Shown here: in pieces, positions 42,978-50,074 of the stretch
How the letters are laid out: each line of letters starts with the position of its first letter
Numbering within the stretch: the first letter of the stretch is position 1
IMG/VR virus record: IMGVR_UViG_3300008451_000399
Span: 22,412 to 86,411 of that record
Reading direction: 5' to 3' (one strand)
Source of the DNA: a virus
Length of the DNA: 64,000 nucleotides
Position numbers and translations under genes: made by a program
Notes under the pieces: model-generated
Databases searched by the model: none
The model's input: the letters and a program-made list of their open reading frames with translations, nothing else
Told to the model about the DNA's origin: nothing

Positions 42978-43889
42978 TTATTCACTCATGTCAGTTTCAG
43001 AGCGCATACTAACAAATCTTGGGAAACGAGGCTTATCTTTTACTCCCGTATCCATACTCTCATATTTAATAAACTTCCCAATAATCTCAGAAGGATTATT
43101 CCAGTAATGCTCTCTATCAGAATGTTCCATTTTACCAGCTCCTACTGTAATTGTGTTACCTGTTGCAACATCTTTACAAATTAAACTTCCAACCATACCT
43201 TTGCCAATTTTATTTTCTTTATGAGAACTACGTTCTGTATGCCCAAGTTCATTCACTTTAGCTTGGTTAAGGTTTTGCATAGCTTCTGTCAATTCTAACA
43301 CAATAGCCTCTTTATCTGAAGATGGTTTTAATCGAAAGTAAGAAGCTTCTTTCTCAGTTGCTCTTCCGTTTTTGTGTTTACCAATACAACTACGACCAAT
43401 CAATCCTTCATATCCCTCTTTTAGCCATTCTTGGTAATTACTCTCAACCTCTTCTTTATCGTTAGCTATACGATAAGGTACTACATAAATGTTTTGAGAG
43501 TTCAGTCCTTTTTCTGCAACGTAATCATTCAGCAATTTCCAGCGAGTTTCGTAAGGTAGATGAATAACATCTCCTCGAAGGAAGTCAAAGACAAACCAAG
43601 TAGATTCATCTCCACCTTCTATTGTGTTTACTAGACTTGTTGTTAGATTACACAACAATTTCTTCTTAGGGTCGTATCCAGCAATAAGCTCACCGTCAAA
43701 ACCTGAATACTCTTCTTTAGAATATTTCTTAGTTAATGCTCTGTTGTCGAATTGTTTAAGCGAACGTCCAACTGAGTTTCCGTTAATATTCAACATACGA
43801 ACACCATCAATTTTTGTCATTGTGATTGCTGGAAATTTCACTTTATCAAGATTTCCGTCACAGCATAAATGCGGTTTAAAATTGCTCAT
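42978..43889 (-). CDS. ATP-dependent DNA ligase, T7-like
   Basis: 303 residues from ATG 43889 (GGAG eight bases upstream). TKIDGVRML gives motif I with Lys26, FVFDFL motif III, EGLIGR motif IV and FRLKP motif V. The nucleotidyltransferase and OB domains (GMVGSLICKDVATGN) make a small phage ligase close to T7 gp1.3. It seals Okazaki fragments. The ATG lies inside the preceding stop region, so it is translationally coupled. Confidence 0.9.
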   Translation of the reverse strand: MSNFKPHLCCDGNLDKVKFPAITMTKIDGVRMLNINGNSVGRSLKQFDNRALTKKYSKEEYSGFDGELIAGYDPKKKLLCNLTTSLVNTIEGGDESTWFVFDFLRGDVIHLPYETRWKLLNDYVAEKGLNSQNIYVVPYRIANDKEEVESNYQEWLKEGYEGLIGRSCIGKHKNGRATEKEASYFRLKPSSDKEAIVLELTEAMQNLNQAKVNELGHTERSSHKENKIGKGMVGSLICKDVATGNTITVGAGKMEHSDREHYWNNPSEIIGKFIKYESMDTGVKDKPRFPRFVSMRSETDMSE

Positions 43890-44049
43890 TAACAATTCTC
43901 CACCCAAGGTTATTATTTATTTTAAAAACTGCTCGTGGTAATTCAGAAAAGTAGTCCTCTTCCCACACAATACCATCAGAGTCTACCATATATTCATCTT
44001 GATAAGGTTTTTTCTCTCCTGTTTCTTTATTATAGAATTCAATCTTCAT
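43876..44049 (-). CDS. Small hypothetical protein
   Basis: 57 residues from ATG 44049 (GGAGGGTGAT upstream). MKIEFYNKETGEKKPYQDEY; ends near the ligase start, overlapping it. Unknown. Confidence 0.6.
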   Translation of the reverse strand: MKIEFYNKETGEKKPYQDEYMVDSDGIVWEEDYFSELPRAVFKINNNLGWRIVNEQF

Positions 44050-44050
44050 A

Positions 44051-44260
44051 TCACCCTCCAAAATAAATACAATCTTGAGTCTCTGACTCAACAATTTCAA
44101 ATTCCATTAAAATGTCTGGCAAGCTCTTGCCGTTTTCATTTACACGTAACACCGTCAATAGATTCTTACTGATATAAAGTGTTGTTGGACGTTCACACCA
44201 AGCTCTCCAATAATCATTATGCTTCCTACTGAGTTCCTTGGTAATTTCATACTTTGTCAT
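44051..44260 (-). CDS. Hypothetical protein
   Basis: 69 residues behind AAGGAGAGAAT; MTKYEITKELSRKHNDYWRA. First gene after promoter 44297-44325. Unknown. Confidence 0.6.
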   Translation of the reverse strand: MTKYEITKELSRKHNDYWRAWCERPTTLYISKNLLTVLRVNENGKSLPDILMEFEIVESETQDCIYFGG

Positions 44261-44273
44261 ATTCTCTCCTTAT

Positions 44274-44318
44274 GTAATAAAAGCCTCAGAACGCTCATAA
44301 TAAGACATTCCAAGGCTT
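44274..44318 (-). terminator. Terminator nested with promoter
   Basis: On the minus strand AAGCCT (44313-44318) and AGGCTT (44281-44286) form a stem, followed by TTTTATT. It ends transcripts from 44333 upstream genes. The -10 element of the promoter at 44297-44302 lies inside the hairpin loop. Confidence 0.55.
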
Positions 44319-44325
44319 CTGTCAA
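44297..44325 (-). promoter_or_regulatory. Promoter TTGACA-17-TATTAT
   Basis: Minus-strand TTGACA (44320-44325), 17 bases, TATTAT (44297-44302), upstream of gene 44260. Near-consensus sigma-70 site that restarts transcription across the terminator at 44274-44318. Confidence 0.8.
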
Positions 44326-44332
44326 GCATCTT

Positions 44333-44539
44333 TTAAAGAATTACAAACTTACTTTCATATTCCTCAGCTTCTTCTTCGTAAGAAGTCCAATCCTCCCAAA
44401 GTGAGTGGCTTAATTCATTAGTGTATGCTACAGACGGAGTAGAAGTTTTCTCAGGGGATTGTCCGTGGTCGCAATAGGAATATACTTCTAAATCTTGTGG
44501 CATTTCTTTCAGTAATTCAATTAGTTCAAAAACTTTCAT
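44333..44539 (-). CDS. Hypothetical protein
   Basis: 68 residues. MKVFELIELLKEMPQDLEVY resembles a common small phage domain; the end is acidic (EEEAEEYESK). It overlaps the ThyX-like stop by four bases and is followed by a terminator. Unknown. Confidence 0.6.
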   Translation of the reverse strand: MKVFELIELLKEMPQDLEVYSYCDHGQSPEKTSTPSVAYTNELSHSLWEDWTSYEEEAEEYESKFVIL

Positions 44540-45477
44540 GTTGTTCCTCCTTTATAGCATTCCCCATCAATTGTTTTACGATGTTGGATAAATCCTTTGA
44601 AATTACCACTCCATAAATTACCACAACGATCTACGTGAGAGATACCTTTTTCCCATGTGCGAGAACAAATAGGTACATTTTTTGCAGTTTCAAAATTAGA
44701 CACAGTGTTTGCAATAGGCGTTGCTTGGTGTTCCAAAGCAGAGCTATGCTTACGTTCATCACCTACAAGACGCTCATACAATTGCAAACACTTCTCTAAA
44801 CCGTAGTCTTCATTGCGATAAGATACAGCAGCGCAACGTGCAGCAGACACTTTGATTGCGTCTTGTAAACTAATTCCTTGAAATAAACCTTTAACAACTT
44901 CAATCTCGTAAGTTTGTTTGCCATCTTCTGTGTAGTATTTTGTATCAACGTAAGGTAAGTGCCACTCTCCAGCTTTCAACAACTGAGGAGTGCTATTGTC
45001 GTAAGCCTCTTTCATCTTACGTGCAAGCTCTGCAATTGTAGGGTCTGCCATAACATCATCTCTAAGCCAGAAGAAGTTGCTATACTCTGTTGCTGACACA
45101 ATAGCTTTAATCATTTGAAATGGTTCAGTCAAGCGATTGTAGATTTGCTTATGGTATCCGTAATCCTTGAGACTACGAGAATATGCAATTGCAGAATGTT
45201 TAGCATGATTCCAAATAGCACGAGGGTCGATAGTTGTTACATGCTCTTCTAAACTATCTTGCATACCTTTCTGTGCAGCTCCAAAGCGGCTAGGAGTTCC
45301 ATTAAGCTGCTCTAACATCTTATCAAATGGAATAGCTCGTGAGCTTGCAGCATTGCGTGAGAACTGTCTGTGTGTCATGAATTCCGACCAAATTATACGA
45401 GGCACTTCAATCTCGAATGTTGTTAGGCGATTACCATTCTCGTTAATACTGTCTGCTAAAATTTTTCCTTTAATCAT
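44536..45477 (-). CDS. thyX: ThyX-like FAD-dependent thymidylate synthase family protein
   Basis: 313 residues from ATG 45477 (GGAGG upstream). EFMTHRQFSRNAASSRAIPF resembles the ThyX signature region RHR-x2-S-x-N-x2-S-x-R, but is a variant (T-H-R, R-N-A-A). The later FQMIKAIVSATEYSNFFWLR and RCAAVSYRNEDYGLEK are shared by phage ThyX-like proteins. Canonical ThyX makes dTMP from dUMP using methylenetetrahydrofolate and FADH2. Whether this divergent form is active is uncertain, yet its place with NrdAB, MazG-like and DUF5664-like proteins fits. Confidence 0.75.
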   Translation of the reverse strand: MIKGKILADSINENGNRLTTFEIEVPRIIWSEFMTHRQFSRNAASSRAIPFDKMLEQLNGTPSRFGAAQKGMQDSLEEHVTTIDPRAIWNHAKHSAIAYSRSLKDYGYHKQIYNRLTEPFQMIKAIVSATEYSNFFWLRDDVMADPTIAELARKMKEAYDNSTPQLLKAGEWHLPYVDTKYYTEDGKQTYEIEVVKGLFQGISLQDAIKVSAARCAAVSYRNEDYGLEKCLQLYERLVGDERKHSSALEHQATPIANTVSNFETAKNVPICSRTWEKGISHVDRCGNLWSGNFKGFIQHRKTIDGECYKGGTT

Positions 45478-45641
45478 CAATCCTCCATGTCTTCTACAAT
45501 TTGCACCAACAATAACAACCCTTCCAGAATCTCACTATCATCTAGGAAATCCTTTAGTGGTGCTCCACAACTCTCACTCTTCAATACACCCTTCTTAATA
45601 CGTGTATAGAGAGCTTTCTGTTCTTTTGTTTTAAATACCAT
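45477..45641 (-). CDS. Small hypothetical protein
   Basis: 54 residues starting MVFKTKEQKALYTRIKKG and ending VQIVEDMED; its stop (TGA) overlaps the ThyX-like start (TGATG). The ribosome site is weak; coupling to the previous gene's stop is likely. Unknown. Confidence 0.55.
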   Translation of the reverse strand: MVFKTKEQKALYTRIKKGVLKSESCGAPLKDFLDDSEILEGLLLLVQIVEDMED

Positions 45642-45958
45642 CAGTCGTCCCTGTCACTTTCTAAGTCATTCAAATATTCTTCAGATTCCTCTTCCTCTGA
45701 CAAGTAATGGAAAGGATTATAACCAGATTCTAGACACACTCTAATCTTAGCAGCCATACTAATAAACTCTTGGTTGTCTGTGACAAGTTTAATATCACCT
45801 TCATCCATACGCCCGTAAATTTCACTGTGTTTGCCTAGAATTTCACCAAAATACACTTCTTTGTTAGTAATATTTTCAACGTCTTCTGCAGTTGCTAAGA
45901 AACGCCCACAAACATTTCCACCGCGAAAGCTCCATTCAAATTCGTATAAGTTTTTCAT
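45641..45958 (-). CDS. Hypothetical acidic protein
   Basis: 105 residues. MKNLYEFEWSFRGGNVCGRF; C-terminus highly acidic (EEEESEEYLNDLESDRDD). Beta-alpha arrangement in the centre. Unknown. Confidence 0.6.
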   Translation of the reverse strand: MKNLYEFEWSFRGGNVCGRFLATAEDVENITNKEVYFGEILGKHSEIYGRMDEGDIKLVTDNQEFISMAAKIRVCLESGYNPFHYLSEEEESEEYLNDLESDRDD

Positions 45959-45966
45959 AATTCCTC

Positions 45967-46104
45967 CTATTCAATAACAATCCGAATACTCTTAGCTGTG
46001 AAAGAATCAACCACTCCAAAGTTTAAAGACATATATCCTTTAGAAGCATAAGCCACTTTGTCACCCACTTTAACCTCTTTTCCTGCAGCATCTTTAATTG
46101 TCAT
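45967..46104 (-). CDS. Small KOW-like hypothetical protein
   Basis: 45 residues behind GAGGAGAATTAAT. MTIKDAAGKEVKVGDKVAYA is a small beta-barrel-like pattern (V-x-V-G-D-K-V) seen in minor phage proteins. Unknown. Confidence 0.6.
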   Translation of the reverse strand: MTIKDAAGKEVKVGDKVAYASKGYMSLNFGVVDSFTAKSIRIVIE

Positions 46105-46115
46105 ATTAATTCTCC

Positions 46116-46451
46116 TCAACTAATTTGCACAGTATAAACAACTCCTGCTTCCACATTTGGAAATAAAGCTTTCCAGCTATTCTCAGCTTGTACAATACTA
46201 TCTGCCAATCCTTCTAGTTTATGTGGATACACTCCAAATCCTACCCAATAATAGTCTCCAGAATAATAGTTTAAACAGTCTACATTCAGCTTAGATGAAT
46301 GTCCTGACATAAACTCAATAATACCATCTTCACTGATTTCTTCATGATCTTTCTCGGAAATAATGCCCTGCTCTTCCAAGAATTCTACAACTTCGCATCG
46401 ACTATCAAACTCTAAACCAATACCTAAGATTGGTGTGTAATCTACTCCCAT
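46116..46451 (-). CDS. Hypothetical protein
   Basis: 111 residues from ATG 46451 (GAGGAGGATTAAT upstream). MGVDYTPILGIGLEFDSRC is a recurrent start of an unknown phage family. Later beta-rich part WKALFPNVEAGVVYTVQIS. Unknown. Confidence 0.65.
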   Translation of the reverse strand: MGVDYTPILGIGLEFDSRCEVVEFLEEQGIISEKDHEEISEDGIIEFMSGHSSKLNVDCLNYYSGDYYWVGFGVYPHKLEGLADSIVQAENSWKALFPNVEAGVVYTVQIS

Positions 46452-46462
46452 ATTAATCCTCC

Positions 46463-46610
46463 TCAATATTCAATAATAACATCATAACCCCACCCTTGCA
46501 ACAACAGCTTGAAAGCATCTTCAATCTCATACGTTGCACCTCCATAGCAGTGTACCACAACACTCACAATCGTCTATCTCTATTGTGCGTATAATTTTAA
46601 CTTGGTTCAT
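46463..46610 (-). pseudogene. Small gene with apparent frameshift
   Basis: ATG 46610 follows the good site GAGGGA and reads MNQVKIIRTIEIDDCECCG, ending in frame after 27 residues at 46527. From about 46567 the neighbouring frame continues with a protein-like sequence (VVVHCYGGATYEIEDAF, ending in a stop at 46463). The two parts joined would make a roughly 50-residue protein. It may be a decayed gene, a frameshift or two small unrelated frames. Low certainty. Confidence 0.3.
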
Positions 46611-46773
46611 TTGTTCCCTCTAAATCGTCCTCATCAGGACAACCATCTTTATACCGTTGTTCTCTTAACTCTACAACTCTCTTCATTAAGTTCATCTTAC
46701 GCTGAGCCTCATAATTTGGGCAAGCTTCGCAAGGCTGAAACTCTCGTAATAATGAACATTCGCAGCACACCAT
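46597..46773 (-). CDS. Small Cys-rich hypothetical protein
   Basis: 58 residues behind AAGGAGA. MVCCECSLLREFQPCEACPN has five Cys near the N-terminus, likely a zinc site, followed by a helix (QRKMNLMKRVVELREQR). It overlaps the next gene by about 14 bases. Unknown. Confidence 0.6.
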   Translation of the reverse strand: MVCCECSLLREFQPCEACPNYEAQRKMNLMKRVVELREQRYKDGCPDEDDLEGTNEPS

Positions 46774-46774
46774 G

Positions 46775-47215
46775 TTATTTCTCCTTTTCCCTAGAAAACA
46801 CTAAATTTCCAATACGTCTGTGCTTTGTAGCCCATTGATGCTTATTCTTATAATCATTAAAGAAGATATACTCATTACTCAACACAGGAGCCATTATAAG
46901 CGCATTCCAGAATTTCGTCAAGAACTTCTTATCATTCACTTTACGAATACCTGTACGGGTTATATAAGGGAACTGATTAGGTTTGCGAACCGTTACTAAA
47001 ATCGTTTCACGATTCTTCTTAGCCCTATTAAGCACAACGTCTAAGACAGCCCTAATCGTCACAATACTTTCTCCTCTTGCTTCCTTGTAAGCTATCCACT
47101 GAAGCGTCTGAATATCTGTAGGAGATTTTATTGCATAATTTTTTATGCTAGAGGTATTAGCTGCAACAGAGCTGCATATGATAGAGAGGATTATTGCAGC
47201 TAATAAGTTTCTCAT
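46775..47215 (-). CDS. SleB-like cell wall hydrolase, secreted
   Basis: 146 residues. A signal peptide (LLAAIILSIICSSVAA, about 4-19) is followed by a Hydrolase_2/SleB-like domain: WIAYKEARGE with a Glu after a strand-turn, AVLDVVLNRAKK and PNQFPYIT. Such domains cleave the glycan strands of peptidoglycan. Secretion by the host Sec pathway means it can reach the periplasm without a holin. It is far from the lysis cassette and in an early/middle operon, so a role in superinfection exclusion or envelope remodelling is possible. Confidence 0.7.
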   Translation of the reverse strand: MRNLLAAIILSIICSSVAANTSSIKNYAIKSPTDIQTLQWIAYKEARGESIVTIRAVLDVVLNRAKKNRETILVTVRKPNQFPYITRTGIRKVNDKKFLTKFWNALIMAPVLSNEYIFFNDYKNKHQWATKHRRIGNLVFSREKEK

Positions 47216-47556
47216 AAGATTTTCTCATTAAATCTATTAGCAATTGCCATTGCGGAGCCAATACTCAACTTCTCATTCTCTTGTAAGCAATCAAAAATAT
47301 CTGCCCACTTTACTTTCTTGTTGGAGTTGATGTATTTAGTAGATTCACATCCCCTTGTTGTTTTAGCTTGTTGAAAGAGTTTATTCTCAAGCTCATCATT
47401 AATCTCTTTCAGCTTACGAAAACAATACTGAGCATTCTCTTTATCTGTTTGTAGCTGCTCATTCTCAGCTTTCAACTGAGAAATCTCCATCTGATACTGA
47501 CGACAAAACTCACGCAGACATTCCAGCTCTCGTAAATGTTCTCCATTTAAACTCAT
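47212..47556 (-). CDS. Coiled-coil hypothetical protein
   Basis: 114 residues from ATG 47556 (GGAGGGGGTT upstream). Long helical heptad segment (EISQLKAENEQLQTDK). It overlaps the SleB-like gene start by four bases. Unknown. Confidence 0.6.
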   Translation of the reverse strand: MSLNGEHLRELECLREFCRQYQMEISQLKAENEQLQTDKENAQYCFRKLKEINDELENKLFQQAKTTRGCESTKYINSNKKVKWADIFDCLQENEKLSIGSAMAIANRFNEKIL

Positions 47557-47588
47557 AACCCCCTCCAATCAATTAAGAAGCCTCTATA

Positions 47589-47798
47589 TTAAACACTTCC
47601 AATTCCTTTGTCAACATTTCTTTTAAATTTCTCTGGTACGTAACAATTCCATAACGTATAATCTGTGTCGTACAACTTTTGCATACGTATAATTTGTTTT
47701 CGCTTAATATTCCAAGCATCCCACACACGGAAGTCATCTGAATAGTCGTCATCCCAAGAGAATTGCTCTAAAGCTTGGATGTAGAGGGCTATTGACAT
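47589..47798 (-). CDS. Hypothetical acidic protein
   Basis: 69 residues from ATG 47798 (MSIALYIQALEQFSW). Acidic centre and basic end. A longer start at 47810 is possible. Unknown. Confidence 0.5.
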   Translation of the reverse strand: MSIALYIQALEQFSWDDDYSDDFRVWDAWNIKRKQIIRMQKLYDTDYTLWNCYVPEKFKRNVDKGIGSV

Positions 47799-48082
47799 GA
47801 TTGTTCCCATTCTGTTAGTTTGATTAAAACACTCTGCCAAGAGAGTTTATCACAGGATTGTCCTAATTCGTATTGATACTTATCAGGGTCTTCTATTCTT
47901 TGTCTGTTGTCTAGTTTGAAAGCATATTGCAATTCACGCAGAATAAGCTTCTTAGTTTTCTCAGGAATTTCTTCAAAATGCTCTGAGAAAGCTTCTTCAA
48001 AATCTGATACAATATAAGAGCTTCTTCCTAAGCAATAACGGAAGGAACAGAACCAGAGTGTTTCTAAGTGTTTTTGTTTCAT
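47789..48082 (-). CDS. Hypothetical protein
   Basis: 97 residues (MKQKHLETLWFCSFRYCLG). Helical, aromatic; overlaps neighbours by ten and four bases. Unknown. Confidence 0.6.
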   Translation of the reverse strand: MKQKHLETLWFCSFRYCLGRSSYIVSDFEEAFSEHFEEIPEKTKKLILRELQYAFKLDNRQRIEDPDKYQYELGQSCDKLSWQSVLIKLTEWEQSCQ

Positions 48083-48231
48083 AATGCATCCTCCATTTGA
48101 TATTTAGCTACGTCAGCAAGCCTTGTTAAAGCATTATACATTTCTTCTGGTGTATAACAATCAACATCTCGCAATATCCTAGACAAGTTTTCTCTAAAAT
48201 ACCTTAAATCAAGTCCATATTCATTTGTCAT
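48079..48231 (-). CDS. Small hypothetical protein
   Basis: 50 residues from ATG 48231 (AGAGG six bases upstream). MTNEYGLDLRYFRENLSRIL, helical. Unknown. Confidence 0.5.
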   Translation of the reverse strand: MTNEYGLDLRYFRENLSRILRDVDCYTPEEMYNALTRLADVAKYQMEDAL

Positions 48232-48475
48232 TGTCATCCTCTTTTGGCTCTGTACAATACTCGTCAAAGTATCTATCTATGTAACTTCTTTGATCTCCAA
48301 AATTTGATTCTATGACCTTCCAGACTACATCACCTAAATAGTAGCACATACAAACCGAGTATACAGAAGCTACCGCATACAAAACATACCAACCGTATTT
48401 TACAACAACTACCAATGAAAGTAAAATTACCATTACAACCGAGAACCCTATAATAAATTTCAATATGTGTTTCAT
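48221..48475 (-). CDS. Membrane protein, two spans
   Basis: 84 residues from ATG 48475 (GGAG eight bases upstream). Hydrophobic stretches at about 4-24 (ILKFIIGFSVVMVILLSLV) and 30-50 flank a short loop, with an acidic C-terminal tail. Unknown. Confidence 0.6.
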   Translation of the reverse strand: MKHILKFIIGFSVVMVILLSLVVVVKYGWYVLYAVASVYSVCMCYYLGDVVWKVIESNFGDQRSYIDRYFDEYCTEPKEDDNDK

Positions 48476-48477
48476 AA

Positions 48478-48771
48478 TCACCACTCCACTTTCTGTTGAC
48501 TCTTCTCCCAATTCTTCATTTGTTCCTCCGTCATTTCATCTGGACAGTACTCTATCATAAGTTTATCAATTTGATATTGCAGATATTCATTCTCAGCTTC
48601 TAATTCCATATTCTTCAAACTAATCTGTAAATTCCATTCGTGGCAGATTCTAGCAGAATTCTCGTAAGCTTTGCTTTCTTCTTGGAGTTGTTCGATTTGT
48701 TTAGTTTTATTAGAAGGGAATAATTTTGCAATTTTGTCATAAAAGCTTTTATCCATATCTGAATCTTTCAT
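48478..48771 (-). CDS. Hypothetical coiled-coil protein
   Basis: 97 residues, mostly helical (LQISLKNMELEAENEYLQY). Ends close to the membrane protein gene. Unknown. Confidence 0.6.
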   Translation of the reverse strand: MKDSDMDKSFYDKIAKLFPSNKTKQIEQLQEESKAYENSARICHEWNLQISLKNMELEAENEYLQYQIDKLMIEYCPDEMTEEQMKNWEKSQQKVEW

Positions 48772-48932
48772 TATTTCCCCTCAAATTTCTTTAACCATTT
48801 ACCATATGCTCGTAAGGAACAATCTTCATCATCGTGCAATCTTACTTTGAATACATTTTTGAAATTGTAATTGTTCCAATATGTGCCTTCACGCTTATTA
48901 CGTGAGATTAAATATCGTTTGTTGTCTTTCAT
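48771..48932 (-). CDS. Small basic hypothetical protein
   Basis: 53 residues behind GGAGG; MKDNKRYLISRNKREGTYW. Its start overlaps the preceding stop. The charge and size would suit nucleic-acid contact, but no family is recognised. Confidence 0.6.
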   Translation of the reverse strand: MKDNKRYLISRNKREGTYWNNYNFKNVFKVRLHDDEDCSLRAYGKWLKKFEGK

Positions 48933-49126
48933 AAATTCCTCCAAGTTCTAACAAATTCAGGCGGATTCAACCCAAGACAGTGTTGGTCTAAATATTGATT
49001 CTTTCCACAACCACAGGAGCGAGTTGCTGGAGTTGTTGGCATTTCAAGTTCAATTTCAAAAGCATTGCTGTAGACAGCTTTTGTGTAACTCCACTTGTGA
49101 ATACCAATTCTACACAAGAATCTCAT
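48929..49126 (-). CDS. DUF1660-like zinc protein
   Basis: 65 residues. MRFLCRIGIHKWSY start, then RSCGCGKNQY, fits the small phage DUF1660 pattern with a Cys/His zinc cluster. Function unknown; overlaps both neighbours by four bases. Confidence 0.65.
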   Translation of the reverse strand: MRFLCRIGIHKWSYTKAVYSNAFEIELEMPTTPATRSCGCGKNQYLDQHCLGLNPPEFVRTWRNL

Positions 49127-49326
49127 ACACCCTCCTTACGACCAATAGAATGCGCTGGATGAAGAATGTACAATGTTCCCATAGCTTCCTTCACAGCAGC
49201 TAGACGTTCTTCATTACGTTGTTGTAGCTCTGTTAATGTTGACACAGCATACATGGAATTTGTAATTGTGTGTGCGTTGTCATCGCTTGTCATGCATTTT
49301 GTTTTGAAATAGTTTAGAATGCTCAT
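49123..49326 (-). CDS. Hypothetical protein
   Basis: 67 residues from ATG 49326 (MSILNYFKTKCMTSDD). Helical middle (LTELQQRNEERLAAVKEAM). First gene downstream of promoter 49391-49419. Unknown. Confidence 0.55.
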   Translation of the reverse strand: MSILNYFKTKCMTSDDNAHTITNSMYAVSTLTELQQRNEERLAAVKEAMGTLYILHPAHSIGRKEGV

Positions 49327-49390
49327 ATTAAATCCTCCCAATTAAGTTATTCAGTAGTTTACTAGGCTTCACATCCACAGAAGATGTAAT

Positions 49391-49419
49391 AATATTCCCA
49401 TTTTCAATTCGTGTCAAGA
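49391..49419 (-). promoter_or_regulatory. Promoter TTGACA-17-TATTAT
   Basis: Minus-strand TTGACA (49414-49419), 17 bases, TATTAT (49391-49396). It overlaps the end of the serine recombinase gene and reads into 49326 and below. Confidence 0.8.
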
Positions 49420-50061
49420 TGTCTTAGCAGAAATTTGTTGTTGCAGCTTTTCCCACTTAGCTTCAAGCTGCTGGAAAGCCTCAGCACAAGCATATTGCTT
49501 CTTGTATGTACTTACAGTTTTCTCAGAAACTTGGTGACGATATGCTACGTCCATACGAGACACACCTGCTTGTAAGTCTGCTAGGATTGATTTGATTTTG
49601 TCTGGGGAATTTTGCATCTGTCTACCAAGAATTGTCCCTTGAGCTTTAGTACGTGCAAGACCTGCTGTAACACGCTCTATTGTCAAGTTACGCTCCATCT
49701 CAGCTACAGCAGCAAGCATTGTCAATACAAGCTTCCCCATAGAACTTGTCAAGTCAATCATGTCAAGTTGTAACACACGTAGCTTGATCTTGTGCTCCTT
49801 GAAGTATTCAACTGTTTGTAACACATCAGAGGCTGTACGACCAAGCCTGTCAATCATGATACACACAACAGAATCGTTCTCTTGTAACACACCGAGCATT
49901 TCCTTGAAAGCAGGACGTTCAAATGCTGGAGTAGAGCCTGACACACCGACATCTGCAAATACTTTGTCAATTGCAAAGCCAGCGTCTGCAATGAGCTTGT
50001 CTTGATTTTCAGTGGTCTGGGTTAATTTTGTACTTACTCTTGTGTAACTGTAGGTTGCCAT
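49414..50061 (-). CDS. Serine recombinase / resolvase
   Basis: 215 residues from ATG 50061 (GGAGAG upstream). YTRVST places the catalytic Ser at residue 10; ENDSVVCIMIDRLGRTASD and LTMLAAVAEMERNLTIERV are the conserved resolvase segments. A C-terminal helix-turn-helix (SRMDVAYRHQVSEKTVSTY) binds DNA. Small serine resolvases act in dimer resolution or invertible segments. No pair of recombination sites is recognisable. It may be a resolvase for genome multimers, a mobile gene, or a defence-linked enzyme. Confidence 0.85.
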   Translation of the reverse strand: MATYSYTRVSTKLTQTTENQDKLIADAGFAIDKVFADVGVSGSTPAFERPAFKEMLGVLQENDSVVCIMIDRLGRTASDVLQTVEYFKEHKIKLRVLQLDMIDLTSSMGKLVLTMLAAVAEMERNLTIERVTAGLARTKAQGTILGRQMQNSPDKIKSILADLQAGVSRMDVAYRHQVSEKTVSTYKKQYACAEAFQQLEAKWEKLQQQISAKTS

Positions 50062-50074
50062 CAAATCTCTCCGC

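Noticed and set aside
46463-46567. GTG-started 34-residue frame as an independent gene
   Set aside because: Its start has no convincing ribosome site. It is described instead as part of a possible frameshifted gene.
49414-50061. Evidence for lysogeny
   Set aside because: The serine recombinase is small and resolvase-like, without the large C-terminal domain of phage serine integrases. No attachment sites or repressor are visible.
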